This document shows positions 10,131-22,497 of a stretch of DNA of 64,000 nt, in pieces. Positions within the stretch are counted from its first letter, which is position 1, and each line of letters starts with the position of its first letter. Origin of the DNA: Rebecca billardiae RCC1528 (lineage: Eukaryota; Haptophyta); contig OZ251243.1 in assembly GCA_965240325.2 (NCBI GenBank), positions 806,001-870,000 of the forward strand, in the 5' to 3' direction. Under the pieces are notes generated by a model, which searched no databases, was not told the DNA's origin, and saw only the letters and a program-made list of their open reading frames with translations. Both the position numbers and the translations under genes were made by a program.

Positions 10131-10400
10131 TGACTGGCGGCCGCACGCCCCGGCGGCGGGCACGGCCCGTGCGCTCGCCGTCCTCACCCGTCCTGACGCG
10201 GCGGCGGTCCTGGATGCACTGCGGCACCTGGCCTGAACCCGCGTGCCACGCCACGCGCCGCCGCCGGGCGAGGCGTCGGCGGCGGCCGCCTCCGCCGCCA
10301 ACGCGGCACGTCGCGCTGATCTGCGGTGCGAGCTGACCAGTCCTGAGCAACCGCTTCAAAATCAAATAGCCTGAGTAACCCCATAAATAAGGTAGTTGGC

Positions 10401-10695
10401 GCGTAAGATCGAATGGAGATAGATAGCGACTACGGTTATCTTTGTTTTGGCAATAATCAGAACTACACGAGATAATCGCGTTTACGGCGATCTCCATTAG
10501 CGGTCGTAGCTCCCGTAGCTCCAATTAACGGTTTTGCTGGGATCCTTCGCGTAAGATCGAATGGAGATAGATAGTGATCACGGTTATCTCTGCTTCGGCA
10601 AGAATCAAAACCAAACGAGATAATAGCGTTTACGGCGATCTCCATTAGGTCGTAGCTCCCGTAGCTCCAATTAAACGGTTTTGCTGGGATCCTTC
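10401..10695 (+). repeat. Tandem duplication of a 148-bp unit
   Basis: Two copies (10401 and 10549 onward), each beginning GCGTAAGATCGAATGGAGAT and ending TTTTGCTGGGATCCTTC. Each unit contains the inverted pair GGAGAT...ATCTCC. The base composition is AT-richer than neighbouring genes. No coding potential was recognised. Confidence 0.85.
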
Positions 10696-10901
10696 TCATA
10701 ACAAGTTTTTGACTCGAAACAATCAAACGTCGCTCGGCAAACTCGTACTCCAGCATACAAGAATGACAAAAATACTCACTTGTTTCACCCCCGGGGTATC
10801 TGATCCCACGTCCGTCCATCGACTTATGCGGAATGGCGTGGGCGCGCTTATTTCGTCAAGCGCGTAGTTGCTAATGCAGAGCACTATGGGCCAACGTACC
10901 C

Positions 10902-11046
10902 CTCGAAAAAGCGAAAACTCACCCTCCAACACCCCTCAAAATCGTCCCCCGTCCCCTTTTCTTTGATCAAAAGATCTTTTTGACAACGTAGTGAGGGCCC
11001 CCGGCGGGGCTCCACGCTACGCGCTCCGCCCTACACCGCGGGCCAT
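10902..11046 (+). repeat. Dispersed repeat R1, copy 1 (most diverged)
   Basis: Contains the landmarks of the family: a pyrimidine-rich stretch, TTTGATCAAAAGATCTTTTTG, the GC-rich arm GGCTCCACGCTACGCGCTCC, and the terminus CACCGCGGGCCATGAT. Further copies lie at 24153-24302 (same strand) and 59510-59656 (opposite strand). Probably a short non-autonomous mobile element. Confidence 0.75.
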
Positions 11047-11579
11047 GATTTTTAAACATGATTCATGATCATGATGACTACGATATACTATATTACTATA
11101 TATATACTCGTATGCGCGCATCACTCATCATATCATCGATCGTCATGAACTACTCATCATCGTCGACGTCGTCATCAGTACTCACACGCGACGACATCCG
11201 GGACACCGGAGTCACCGGACGAGCCGACGAGATACGCGACGACGCGGACGACGAGGCACTGGCCAGCAGCACCAGGCCCAGCGCGGCCGACTCAGCAGGC
11301 CGGCAGCATTCCGTCTGAGCCCCCGGACAGTCCGGCATCAGTACATACGTGACTCGTGACGCGGGACGTGGGTCGGTCACGACTCACGTGACCTGCCGGA
11401 GTGCTCAGCCTCAGGCGAACGATGCCGCCATGATGCGCCGATATGCGCCAACTCTCCGACGCAAAGATGACTCTGGCGGCGTCCAAGTCGCCAGCACGTC
11501 CAGCGCGCGCGCGCGCGTCACGCACGCAATGCCGTGGTGCTCCTCTGTGTAGCCCGCGCCGGCTGCTCGGCTAGCCACG
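11047..11579. other. Intergenic, partly AT-rich
   Basis: Holds an AT-rich patch with TATA steps (about 11050-11110), CATCATCG/GACGAC-type simple repeats (11150-11260), and the 3' flank of the BRWD gene. No gene is recognised. Confidence 0.4.
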
Positions 11580-14500
11580 TCATTCGCGCCGCCTGCGCTT
11601 GGGCGAGGGCGACGCGGCCGACTGCCGCGCCGCCGGCTCGCTGTCCACGCCACCGCCAACGGCGGACGCGGCCAGCGCACTGCACCGCGCGCCGTCCTCG
11701 CAGCCAATGGCACCGTTCGCGGCGCCGCTTGCTCCGAGCGCGCGCTGGGGCCCATCCGCCGGTTCGAGCTTCGAGCTGTCCGGGAGTGCGCCGCGCGCCG
11801 GGCTGCCGCCGGGCGGTTGCGCGCGCACGCACCCCTCCGGCACGCGGCTGTGGGGGCGAGGGGACGGCGGCGCGCGGGCGCACGCGAGTGAGGGCCGCGC
11901 GGCCGCGCGCAGTCCGCGCACGCGCCACGGCGCGGCGAGAAGCGCAGCGCCGGCGCGCGGCGCGCACGTGTGCACGGCGCCGTCCCCGAGCATCAGGTCG
12001 TACGAGCCATCGGCGTGCACGTCGGCGACGACGGCGGCCAGCCTGCGCGCGGCGCGCGCGCGGCCGGAGGCTCAATGCGCGCAGCACGCGCGCGCGCGCA
12101 CGGCGCGCGGCGGGCTCGCCGCGCGCGCGCGCACGGCGCGGCGCGCGCACCAGTCTGTGCCACGCTCGCCCCCGTGTGTCGAGCGCTCCGAGCCGCTGGC
12201 GCCGGCAGCAGCAGCGGCGGCGGGCGCGTGCGCGGGCGGGCGGACGCGCACCTGCTGCCCTCGGGCGAACGAGGGCAGCAGCCGCCAGCGCGCGCTTCGC
12301 AAGTCGAGCTGAGTCGGCGCGCCGCCGGCCGCGTCGGCCGCGTCCGCGCCGGCTGCCATGACCACATGCCGGCCCGTGCGCGCGTTCGAGCGAACGACGG
12401 TGGCGGTGCACCAGCGCGGCTCGGGCACGTCGGTGCCGGTACCCGACGCGCCCGGCGGCGGCGCCGGCGCGGCGGGCGGCGGCAGCTCGTGGCCCGGCCG
12501 CAGCAGCACCTGAATCGAGCGCCCTTCAAGCCTCTGGTGAGCGCCCAGTGGTGGCGGCGAGTGCGCAGCTCCGGGCGCGGCGGCCGGCGCCGCACCGCCC
12601 TCGTCCGCGCTCGAGCTGAGCTCGGCGCCCGCGTCGTGCGCGCCGCCGTCCGCGCGGCTCGCGCGCCGGCCGGCCGCGGCGACGCGGCGCGTGCTCAGCA
12701 CAATGCGCAGCGGGTGGCTCAGGTCGGGCGTGGCGCGTGCGCCGCCGCCGCCGCCGCCGCCCTTGCGCGCAGGCCGTGAGCGCGCGGCGCGCGGCGCGAC
12801 GGCCCCCGTGCTACGCGCGCGCGCGGGCAGGGCGAGCGACGCGCCGGCGGCGGCGGCGCCTCCGTGCGCGGCGTCGGCCGCGCGGTGTGCGCCGCCACTC
12901 TCGCCGCCGCCCGCGGGCTCGAGCGGCGCGCCGTCCGCGGGCGGCGCGCCGTGCTGCGCGCGGAGCTGCACCAATCGGCTCGCGTACGCACCCTGTGCCT
13001 TAGCGACGAGCGAGGTCGACGCGGTGAGTAGCCCGTCCGCCGAGGCCCACGCGCGGGAGTTGACGTCGTTGTACTTGAGCGCGTTCCGGCAGATCAGGCA
13101 CAGGTCGGCGACGAAGTCGGCGAACGACGAGTACGCGCGGCGCGCGAGCTTGGACGCCATCGTGCCGAAGTCCATCGGCTGCGAGATCGCGATCTCGTAC
13201 CCGGGCAGCCCTCGCGGCCGAGTCTGAAAGAAGCCATTGAGGTCGAGCGCACGCACGCGCGGCAGCAGCTCGGCGAGGCACGCGTGCAGCAGCTCGGCCT
13301 CCGCCACCCGGAGCGCGGCCGAGGGCGCGGAGGTCTCGGCAGCCGCGGCGGTGGCGACGCCGCCGCCGCCGCCGCCGCCATCGCCGCCGCCGCCGCCGCC
13401 GCCGTCGCCGAGCGCGGCCGAGGTCGCGCCGCCGCCGTCCGCGCGTCCCGGCTCGTCGGAGCCCGCGCCGCCGCCGCCCGCGCCGTCGGCCGCGGGATGG
13501 GCGGGCGCGGCGGGCGCGCCACTCGCCACCCCGACGCCACCGCCGCGCGGCGAGACGCCCATGCCGCCGCCATCGGCGAGCGACGGCGCGCCGCCCGCCA
13601 GCAGCGACGCGTGCACGCGCGCCCACGTGCGACCGTCCGGCGCGCGGCCCGTCACCACCGCCGACAGCAGCGAATGGAGCGCGTCCGCGTCCACCTCCAT
13701 CCTGCTGAGCAGCTGCGCGTTGCTCAGCAGCACGTCGCAATCCGCCAGCACCGCCTCCGGCTGCCGGTAGTACCCGCTGCGCAGCCGCCGCTGGATGAGC
13801 GGCAGGTCGATCGGAGCGCTCACCGCTCGCCACCAGCTGGCCTCGTCCGCGCGCGCCGGCGCGACGACGACCGCGCGCAGCGCGGGGATGGCCAGCGCGG
13901 CCTCGACGCGCGCGCGCGCCGCGTCGAGCTCGGCCTGCCGCGCGCGCGCGAGCGCGCGCGCCGCGCACAGCGGCGCGAGCAGCTCAGACGCCTCCGCCGC
14001 GGCCGACGCCGCCACGTCTGGCTCCTCTGAGAAGTCGAGCTCCCAAGGGCTCAGCCACTCGGCGCCGCCCGCGGCGGCGGCGGCGGCGGCCTCGTCGAGC
14101 GCGGAGTACGGCGCGTGCGCCTCGAGCCCGGCGGCGCCCTCGCCCTCCGCCGCCGCGCCCGCGGGCGCGCCGCCCGGCGGCAGCCACGCCACTTGGACCG
14201 CTTCCCACGCGCTGCGCACGTCCGCACGGACCGAGAGGACGTTTCCGGGAAACCACTCGTCGCGCGCGCCGTCGGCGGAGGCGTAGCACACGCGCACGCG
14301 CCGGCCGCGCGGCGCATGCGGCTCCGCCGCGCCGCCGCCGCCGCCGCCGCCCAGCTCCGCACGCAGCCGCGCGAGGTGCACGAGCGAGGTGGCGAACTGG
14401 TCGGCCGGCACCAGAAAGTCCGGGAGTTCGGTCCTGGTGAGCGTAAGCGAGAAGCGATGGCCGTGCAGCGCCGACGCGCCGTCGAGGAGCGCCGCGGCGT

Positions 14501-14882
14501 CGGGCAGCCGCGCGCACTCGAGCTCGACGTTGGCGGAGCGCACGAGCAGCTCGACGTGCGCGCACAGCGCGGGCAGCGCCGCCGCCGCCGACGCCGACGC
14601 CGACGGCGCGCCGCCCGGCGCGAGCGCGCCGGCCGGCGCGGCGGCGCTGCCGTCGTCGAGCGCAGAATATGTGACGCCGACGACGGCGCACGGCAGCGCG
14701 GGCGGCAGCGACGGGTACGTCTGGTACGGCGGCGGCTGCGCGGCGTGGCCCTCGCCCAGCGCGCCGTGCATCGCGTGCAGCTCGTGCCCCTCGCGCAGGT
14801 ACACGAGCACGTCTCCCACCTGCGGTGCGTAGACGCACGCGCGCTGCCGATCTCGCAGCAGCCAACCATCGTCCGCGGCCGT

Positions 14883-14915
<33 letters not shown>

Positions 14916-15689
14916 GTGGCTTTGATGCGCGGCGTGGTGCCGCCGCCGCGTCTCGTCGCGCGACTCCTCCGCGCTCTCGTCGCCCGCCGACGAGCCGTCG
15001 TCCAGCACGGCCGTGCGCGCGCGGCCGCGCAGCCGCGCGCGCGCGCGCGGCGCGCTGCGAGATCGAGTGCGCTCACTGCCACCGAGGCGGTGGCCGCGGC
15101 TGCCGCCCGCGCGCGCGGCGTTTCGCGTGCGCCGGCGCGTGGGCCGCGCGCCAGGCTCCATGTCGCTCTCGCTGCCGTCGTCGTTGAGCGCGTCCGAGCC
15201 CGAGCCGCTGTCGCTGTCGCTGTCGTCCCAGTCCCGCCTGCGGCCGCGGCCGCGGCGCGCGACGCGCGCGCCGCCGCGGCGCGCGGGCCGCGAGCCTCGC
15301 GTGCGCCGCGCGTAGGCGCCGCCGCCGCCGTCGTCCGAGTCCATGTACTCGACCTCGTCGTCGTCGTCGTCGCTCGAGCCCGAGCGCGCGTGCGCGCTGT
15401 AGTCCTCGTCCTTCACGTCGTCGCCGCCCTCCTCCTCCTCCTCCTCCTCCGATGAAGGCACCGCGCGCCGCCGACGCCTCGCGGCCGCGCCGCCGCCGCC
15501 GCCGCCGCCGCCGGCCGCGCGCCGCTGGGTGCGGGCCGGCGGCGGTGCTGGCTCGAGCTGCAGGGCAGCGCCCGCGTGCGGCCCGGCCGGCGCGCCGAGC
15601 TGGGCGATGCCGAAGGGGGCTGGCGGCGCTGCACCAGCGCGCGCCAAGGCGCCCGGCGGCGCGCCACCGTTGCCCGCGCCTCGCGGCCA

Positions 15690-15735
<46 letters not shown>

Positions 15736-15885
15736 GCCGCGGCGTCGGGCTGCGCGGCGGCGCCGCCGGCGGCGGCGTCCAGGGGCGCGTCGCCGAACGA
15801 GGGCCACGCGGGCGGCGCGATCAGCACGAACCCGTCTGGCAGGGCCGCGCCCGCTGCCAGCGGTTGCTGGCCCGGCGGCGGAGCC

Positions 15886-15948
<63 letters not shown>

Positions 15949-18371
15949 GGCGGCGGCGGCGGCGCCGCCGCCGGCTCATGCGGCGGCGGCGGCGGCGGCG
16001 CGGCCGCCGCGGGCGGGCGCGGCCTGCGCCGCCGCGCGAGCGCCGCGCGCTGCCTCGCGCTCGCGCGCTGCACCGCCTCGGGGTGCGCCCGGCCGCTCAG
16101 GTCGACCAGCGGCCCCGGGGCCATCAGGTGCGGCGGCAGCTGCGTGCTCGAATCCAACACGTTGTAACGAGAGTCTCGGACTAGGCCGCTGTAGTCAGTG
16201 GCGAAGAACTGCTGCTCGGGCGCGGCGGCCATGGCCGCGCCCGCGGCGCGCGTGCCCACGATCTGTATCTTCCCCTCCAGGTCGGTCGTGGCGAACAGCG
16301 TGCCGCTCGGGTCGAAGCGGCCGTCGAGCAGCGGCGCCCAGGCGGGCCCTCCGCCAAAGCTGGCGAGGACGCGCGCGCTCAGCGCGTCGATGAGCGAGAC
16401 CTGCCCGCCGTAGCTGCCGCTGACGAGGACGTTGGGGTCGAAGGGGTGCGGCTCGAGCACGTACGTCGGCGTGCGCGCCGTGTCGATGTGCCGCAGCATC
16501 TGCCCCGTGCGCGCGCACCACGTCCGGATCGCCGCACCCAGGCAGTCATTGTTCGAGCGGCGCGCGCGCTCAGATTCCGAGGTGACGATCAGACGGTCGC
16601 TCGCCGTCCACTGCGCCATGTCGACCCAGAGCAGCGGCGGGTTGCGGACGTGCGCGCCGCGCGCCGCGCCGCCGTCGGGCATGCCCCCCGCGCCGCCGCC
16701 GTCGCCGCGCCGCCGCACGGCGAGCACGAGCTCCGCCTGCGCCGCTTCCTTCGGCCGGGCGGACCAGAGCGGCGGCCAGTTGAAAACGCGCGCGGTGCCG
16801 TCTCGAGAGCAGGTGAGAAGCCGGCGCGCGCACGTGCTGAAGGCCATGTGGCCGACCCAGCCCGTGTGCCCCGCGAGCGTGGCGTGCGCGCCCGGCGGCG
16901 CGCGCGCGTGCGCGCCGCGCCGCCGCGCCGGCTGCCGCTTCCTCGCCCCGGCCCGCTCCGTCGATGGCCGCTCCACCGCCGGCCGAGCGATCACGGTGCC
17001 GCCGACGACGAGCAACCCGCCGTCGGCGGCGGCGGGCTTGCGCGACGCGCGCGGCTCGCTCGGCGCGCGGAGCACCCACGCGCGCACGGCGCCGTCGGAG
17101 GACGACGCGACGAGCGCGTCGCCGCACGGCTCGAGCGCGACGCACACGATGTCGCTCGGCGCCGGAGTCGGCAGGCCGTCGGCGCGCGGCGCCGGCGCCG
17201 GCAGCTCGAAGCGAGTCGGAGGCTCGTCGAGCGCCGCGGTGTCGAAGGCGAAGCACACGCCCGCCGAGCAGCCGACGACGAGCGTGTGCGCCGCGCCGGC
17301 GTGGGCGTCCTCCGCCCCGTCCTCCCCGCCCTCGTCGCCCCCGCCGCCACACCCACTCACAGCCGGCGCGCCGGCCAGCACGGCCGCCGCGGCCGGGCTC
17401 GAGAAGAGCAAGCAATTTATCGGCTCGGACTGGCTCAGGAGCGTGCGCACGGGCGCGCCGTCGTCGACGTACCACAGGCGGACGGTGCCGTCGTTCGACG
17501 CCGAGGCGAGCAGCACGTTCGCCGCGTCCACCGCCAGGTCGGTCACCACGCCCTCGTGCCCGCGCATCGTGCGCAGCAGCAAGGCGCTCGACGCACACCA
17601 GGCCTTCACGAGGCGGTCGTCCGCTCCTGTGAACAGTACCGAGCCGGTGCGGTCGAAGAGGAGGCAGTACGCCTCGAGGCGGTGGCCGTGCACGGTCTTG
17701 ACCACCTCGAGCCGCGACGCGTGCACCGCCGACGCCGGACGCACCGAGCGGACCGCGCCGCCGCCGAGCTCGCGCGCACGCAGCTGCTCGTGCGGAGGTG
17801 CGCGCCGCGCCGCATCCATGTCGGCCAGGTCGCCGCGCGGCGCGAGGAGGCGGCGTGAGCGCGGCAGCGGCGCGCGCGAGCGCCACTGCCACAGCGCGCA
17901 CGGCTCAAGGGGAGGCTCCTCCGCCGTGGCGCGCAGCGTGCGCGGCGGCGTGGGCGAGCCGACGCCGGCGCCGACGCCGACGCCGACGCCAGCCAGGCCG
18001 ACCGCGGCTGCGCGCTGCTGCGCGGCCGCGGGCAGCGCGGCGAGCGAGCTGGGCCCGGCGCCGAGCAGCGTCCAGGGCGGGGTGGAGAGCCGTGCCGAGG
18101 GCGGTATCGCCTCGTACGACCGGCGCATCAGCGCCTCGAGCAGCCTTGGGAGCGTGCTGCCGTCGACGTGTGCGTGCGCGGCGCGCACACACGCGTACGA
18201 CGGCGCACGCGACGCGCACGCGACGACGCCACCGACGTGCCCGCCGGGGAGCAGGCGGCGCGCCTCCACGGCGCGGCGCGCCGCGTCAAACGCCTCGGGA
18301 GGCAGGCGATCCTCCAGGAAGCGGAGCGCGAGCAGCACGAGCTCGCCCTCGTCCACCTGCGCGGGCACCAT
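11580..18371 (-). CDS. BRWD/PHIP-type WD40 and double-bromodomain protein
   Basis: Chromatin-reader protein of about 2,227 aa in two exons, 12151-18371 and 11580-12042, joined in phase 2 across a 108-bp intron (ACTG|GTGCGC ... CGCAG|GCTGG). The ATG at 18371 begins MVPAQVDEGEL, near the LisH-like N-terminus typical of BRWD proteins. WD40 blades run from about residue 225 (TVHGHRLEAYCLLFDRTG) to about 740. Then come a polyQ run, acidic Ser/Asp stretches and Arg-rich patches, the BRWD signature at about 1180 (PQVGDVLVYLREGHELH), bromodomain 1 at about 1460-1570 and bromodomain 2 at about 1680-1790 (ISQPMDFGTMASKL, NALKYND). The short second exon completes a Tudor-like strand (ADGSYDLMLGDG) and ends with PKRRRRE, a likely nuclear signal. 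The role, by family, is binding modified histones. Extra introns in the low-complexity parts are possible. Confidence 0.9.
15888..15948 (-). repeat. CAG/polyglutamine microsatellite in the BRWD gene
   Basis: About 20 consecutive CTG triplets on the plus strand encode about 20 glutamines on the minus strand, between the WD40 and BRWD parts. A pure CAG tract is likely to vary in length between strains. Confidence 0.9.
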
Positions 18372-18556
18372 GGCGAGTGGCGAGCGACCACCGGCCTCCC
18401 TTCCGCCGCGCCGGTGCGCAGTGCGCACGCACGCCGGGGCCCCCGTGGGCCCAGCCGGACAGCGCGGACCGGCTTCTCAGACTCCGCGCTTGGGCCCGCT
18501 CGCGGAGGCTGGTCCCGACGGCGGCACGCCCGACGGAGCGCGACGCGGACGTGGCC
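18372..18556. promoter_or_regulatory. Bidirectional promoter region, BRWD / U-box
   Basis: Only 185 bp separate the two divergent start codons, so both 5' leaders and core promoters must fit here unless upstream exons exist. It is strongly GC-rich and no TATA box was seen. Confidence 0.45.
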
Positions 18557-19252
18557 ATGGCACGACGCCGCGCCCCGCCGCGCGATGGCGCAACCGCCTA
18601 CGCGGCCGCGCCCCTGAGCGAGCGCCAGCAGACGCATGCTGCCGCGAACGCGGCCGCCGGCGCGCGCGGCGCGATGCGCAACGCGACGAGCAAGCGGCCG
18701 GGCGATCACGATGATGAGCTCGGAGGCATGCGCAGCGTGAAGCGGATGCGCGAGGATGCGCGGCACGCCGTCGACGCGCGGGCGGGACACGGGCCTGACG
18801 CGTCAGAAGCCGCGGACCCGTCCGCACCCGGCATGCGCGCATCCCACGGCCGCGACCCGATCCACGAGCTGATCCGCTGCCCCATCACACTCGAGGTGAT
18901 GAAGTGCCCCGTTTTCGCCTCGGACGGGCACACGTACGAGGCGCGCGCCATCGAGTCATGGCTGCAGGATCACCCGACCTCGCCTGTCACGCGCGAGCCC
19001 ATGGACTCGCGCTCGCCGCGCCCAAACTTCTCGCTGCGCCACTTGCTGAGCGATCTCGGCCACGAGCTGGAGCCGCCGCCTCCGACCGACCGGGCCGCCC
19101 CGCTGTGCGACATGGCGGCGACGCCGACGGCAGCTTCGGAGCTCGCGCTCGGCTCGGAGGCACCATGGCCCATCCTCGCACTCCGCCTCACGCTCGAGCT
19201 ACTGCTCGGCGCTGCTTTCAACGCGTACGCCATCTCGCACCTCAGCAGCTGA
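18557..19252 (+). CDS. U-box E3 ubiquitin ligase
   Basis: A 231-aa single-exon protein. The U-box lies at about residues 100-170: RCPITLEVMKCPVFASDGHT, then YEARAIESWL and SPVTREPM, matching the family pattern of a RING-like fold held by salt bridges instead of zinc. The N-terminal 95 residues are basic and low-complexity with KRPGDHDDE and VKRMRED, possibly a nuclear signal. The C-terminus has a hydrophobic stretch (ILALRLTLELLLGAAFNAYAI), which could be a membrane tail anchor or a buried helix. The ATG at 18557 is the only sensible start near the divergent BRWD gene. By family it would transfer ubiquitin from an E2; substrates are unknown. Confidence 0.88.
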   Translation: MARRRAPPRDGATAYAAAPLSERQQTHAAANAAAGARGAMRNATSKRPGDHDDELGGMRSVKRMREDARHAVDARAGHGPDASEAADPSAPGMRASHGRDPIHELIRCPITLEVMKCPVFASDGHTYEARAIESWLQDHPTSPVTREPMDSRSPRPNFSLRHLLSDLGHELEPPPPTDRAAPLCDMAATPTAASELALGSEAPWPILALRLTLELLLGAAFNAYAISHLSS

Positions 19253-19920
19253 GGACAACGATGCGGTCGGCCGGCCGAGGCTGCATGCGCGTGCGGGCGG
19301 ACAACGCGAGCCCGCGCGAGGCCCGTGCCTGCGCGCATTCCCTGTTCGCCCTGCCATCCCAACGAGGTCGCCCATGCGCACGCTCGGGCGGCACTGCCCC
19401 GCGCCACTGCTCCGCGTCGCGTGCCACGCTCCGACGCGCCGCACGAGCGAGCAGGGCAGCGAGGCGTCGCGCGCATGCTCGGCCGCGCATGCATGCCATC
19501 GCCGAATCGAATGGCAATTCGTCGATGCTGCACTCGGCGACTCTTCGGTGGCTCAGTGCTGAGGCGCATGGTTGCGGCAGACGTGAAGTCTCGCCGCACC
19601 ATGTGCACGACGGGCGTCAGCTGTCAGTCTGGCCGCGGTCAATCTGACACTCGACGGCGACGCCAAGCGTCGCGCGCGCTCGTCAATCGCGTCTCACGAG
19701 CGCCCGGCGCTCACCATTGACATTCGGAAATCCTCACATTCACATTGTCACGCTGTTGATCGTGAGCACTGGATTGGTTCCACACCACACCGCCTTGTAG
19801 ACGAAATCAGAGTCGCCAAAACCAAGCCGACAAAAAGTCCGGCTCCGCCGAACGGCTCCGCCATTGTGAAATAAAGGCGGCGATTCACGTCCCGGGCATC
19901 GTGCTCGGCACGAGTTGACG
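19253..19920. other. Intergenic, U-box to adenylate kinase
   Basis: No conserved reading frame or RNA gene was seen in these 668 bp. The short open frames are compositional. Confidence 0.4.
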
Positions 19921-20754
19921 ATGGTGCGTGTGCATCGCGGCATCGCCCACTGATGACATCATTGCACTGTCGTGCGCGCTACTCACAGCCAGTGCACCGC
20001 GCGCCGCGCCGGCCGCGTCCGCGCGCAGGCGGCCCGCCCAGCGCTCGATGCGGTCCCCACAGCCGAGCTGCTCGAGGAGCTGCGCCGGAGGCTCGATGAG
20101 CCGGAGCAGAAGCGCATGATCCTGGTCGGCCCGCCCGGCTCAGGCAAGGGCACGCAGGCACCGATCATCAAGGACCGGTTCTGCCTGTGCCACCTGGCCA
20201 CGGGTGACATGCTTCGTGCCGCTGTCGCGGCGGGGACGGAGATGGGCAAGGCGGCAGACAAGGTCATGAAGTCGGGAGGGCTCGTCTCGGATGAGATTGT
20301 GGTCGGCATCATCAAGGATGCGATCGACCAGCCGGAGTGCAAGAACGGCTTCATCCTCGACGGCTTCCCGCGCACGGTCGTGCAGGCGCAGAAGCTCGAC
20401 GCGATGCTCTCGGACAAGGGGCAGACCATCGACAACGTGATCGAGATGAAGATCGACGATGAGCTGCTAGTGTCGCGCATCACCGGCCGGCTCATTCACG
20501 CCGAGAGCGGTCGGAGTTACCACAAGACATTCCGGCCGCCCAAGGTGCCGATGTGCGACGACGAGACGGGCGAGCCGCTGATGCAGCGCGCAGACGACAA
20601 CGAAGAGACGCTGCGCAAGCGCCTCGGCGCCTTTCACAAGCAGACGCAGCCGGTGGTCGACTACTACGCTCAGAAGGGCATCTATGCCAAGATTGACGCG
20701 GCGGAGAAGGCGGACACCGTCAAGAAGGCGATCATGGACATCCTGACCGCCTGA
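19921..20754 (+). CDS. Adenylate kinase, AK2 (long LID) type
   Basis: Catalyses ATP + AMP = 2 ADP. The core has the P-loop [12 protein letters not shown], the AMP-site [11 protein letters not shown] and DGFPRT, and the [22 protein letters not shown] followed by [15 protein letters not shown], as in AK2-type long-form kinases. The core frame has an in-frame stop at 19954 and no ATG before 20116, inside the P-loop strand, so splicing is required. A consistent model is exon 1 ATGGTGC (19921-19927), a donor GTGTGC, and the acceptor CCCCACAG just before CCGAGCTGCTC near 20061, which yields [13 protein letters not shown] leading into the core. That model gives about 233 aa. The stop at 20752-20754 is firm; the 5' end is an inference. 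Cytosolic or intermembrane-space location cannot be decided. Confidence 0.9.
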
Positions 20755-21980
20755 GCGTTTGGTGCTCCGGGCTGCATGTGAGGGGCGTGCGTACATGGGC
20801 CGCCGCTCGTGTGCGCCGTCTGTGACAGCGTCGCTCGCCGCTTGACACCGCTCAGCAGCTGCCGCTGGTGTGACAATGCTGAGGAGCGCCGACTGCGGGC
20901 GGCCGAGTGCAGCATGGCACCGTCGTCTGTCGACATCGGGGCCATTATACATATCAGTCATCAATCAGTGGTCGCAGGCTTGCTGCTGCTGGCTGACGGC
21001 CGGTGGCTGCCAGTAGTGCCTCTGAGTGCTGAGCCAGTTCCCGCTGATGAGCAATAATATTAATAATAAGCGCATCAGCGCGCGCATCGTCAGAATAATA
21101 TATATAATACGCCGCGCCAAATAATAAATAATTTAATGATGATTACGACGACGACGCGAGCCACCGCCCTTATATTACAGTATGATACTCTACTCGGCAG
21201 TCTCGGACCCTATACTATACTGTCCGTTGAATAACACCGCAGAGTGAGAGTCCGCGCAGTTCAGACCGATAGTGATGATGACTACAGTGACTAACTACGT
21301 CTACGGTCAACGACAACCGCGAGGAGGCGCGATGCTGAGGACCGATGCTGATGCCGATCAATGACCTCAGACCTGCGCCCGCGGGCGCGGGCGGCCCGTT
21401 GTGTCTTGTTGAGTGACCGGGCACACCGGCGGCCCGTTGCCTGCACTGACGACCGTCATTTGGCTCATGCACTTGCCGTGTGCGCCGCCGTCAGGCCGCG
21501 TGCGGCGCGGCCTGACGCCGCCGCATAGGCGCATTCTCAGTGACTCAGAATCATTCTCAGGTGCCGACGGTGGCAGCCCGACTGGCCCGCCATTGTCACG
21601 CCATGTTGATGTTCTGATGACTGATTGCGATGTATTGCAGCTCGGACCGGGCCATCTGATTGCGGCCATCATCGTCTGGCATCATTACTCTCGCAAGCTA
21701 AGTCGCAGGCGCGCCGCGGAGTTGTCTACTCTTATAGCTATCGCCGACCGCCGACAGCGCGCTAGCAGACCATCAGTCACGAATTATGGATGCTGGATAT
21801 CCGGGACGTCAGAGACCTCTGACGACTCTGATTCTTATCACATCACGCGGCGCGGCTGAAACTTATATCAGCTCAGCGCAGCAGTAGCTAGTATGGCGTA
21901 TATACGGTATAGCAAATGTTGCACTCATCACTGCTATACGATTCTAGTTCTCAACGAGTTCAGACTTCAGAGACTGAGTC
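20755..21980. other. Intergenic, partly AT-rich
   Basis: Contains TAATAATAA/TATATAA-type stretches (21050-21180), unlike the surrounding GC-rich genes, and no recognisable gene. It leads into the simple repeats that follow. Confidence 0.4.
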
Positions 21981-22112
21981 TGAGAGAGATCGAGAGAGAG
22001 AGAGATCGAGATCGAGAGAGAGATCCAGAGAGAGATCCAGAGAGAGAGAGAGATCGAGAGAGAGAGAGAGACGAGAGAGACGAGAGAGACGAGAGAGAGA
22101 GAGAGAGACGAG
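21981..22112 (+). repeat. GA-rich microsatellite
   Basis: Imperfect (GA)n with GAGAGATC and GAGACGAGA interruptions. It gives long but meaningless open frames of alternating Arg/Glu or Ser/Leu. Confidence 0.9.
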
Positions 22113-22170
22113 AGCGCATCAGTCATCATCACGATGACTGCTGCTGTAACTGATCGATGATATGGTAACG

Positions 22171-22172
<2 letters not shown>

Positions 22173-22234
<62 letters not shown>
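22173..22234 (+). repeat. (TA)n microsatellite
   Basis: About 62 bp of uninterrupted alternating A/T, followed by TATG/TGTG variants up to the hairpin repeat R2 copy B. Confidence 0.95.
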
Positions 22235-22240
<6 letters not shown>

Positions 22241-22264
22241 GTATACATATATATGTGTGTGTGT

Positions 22265-22327
22265 ATATATGACCGCGTTCCGCGGTCCTTTTCCGTAGAA
22301 CCAACGCAGTTGGGGGCCCGCGGCGCA
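22265..22327 (+). repeat. Hairpin-containing dispersed repeat R2, copy B
   Basis: Hairpin GACCGCG-TTC-CGCGGTC at 22271-22287, then CTTTTCCGTAGAACCAACGC and GGGGGCCCGCGG. It directly follows the (TA)n/(TG)n tract. Confidence 0.75.
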
Positions 22328-22497
22328 GTGGTTGAGAATGAGACCGTGACGTCGTCAATCCGCACGGTCTGGCGTCTGCCTGGCAGTCAGACAGGCCGAG
22401 CCGCACCGTCTCGGAGAGTGAGTGAGAGTCAGACCCGTCCGTCGGACTCGCGGCGCGTGAATGGGCGCGCCGACGGCCAAGGGTGGCACGGGACACC

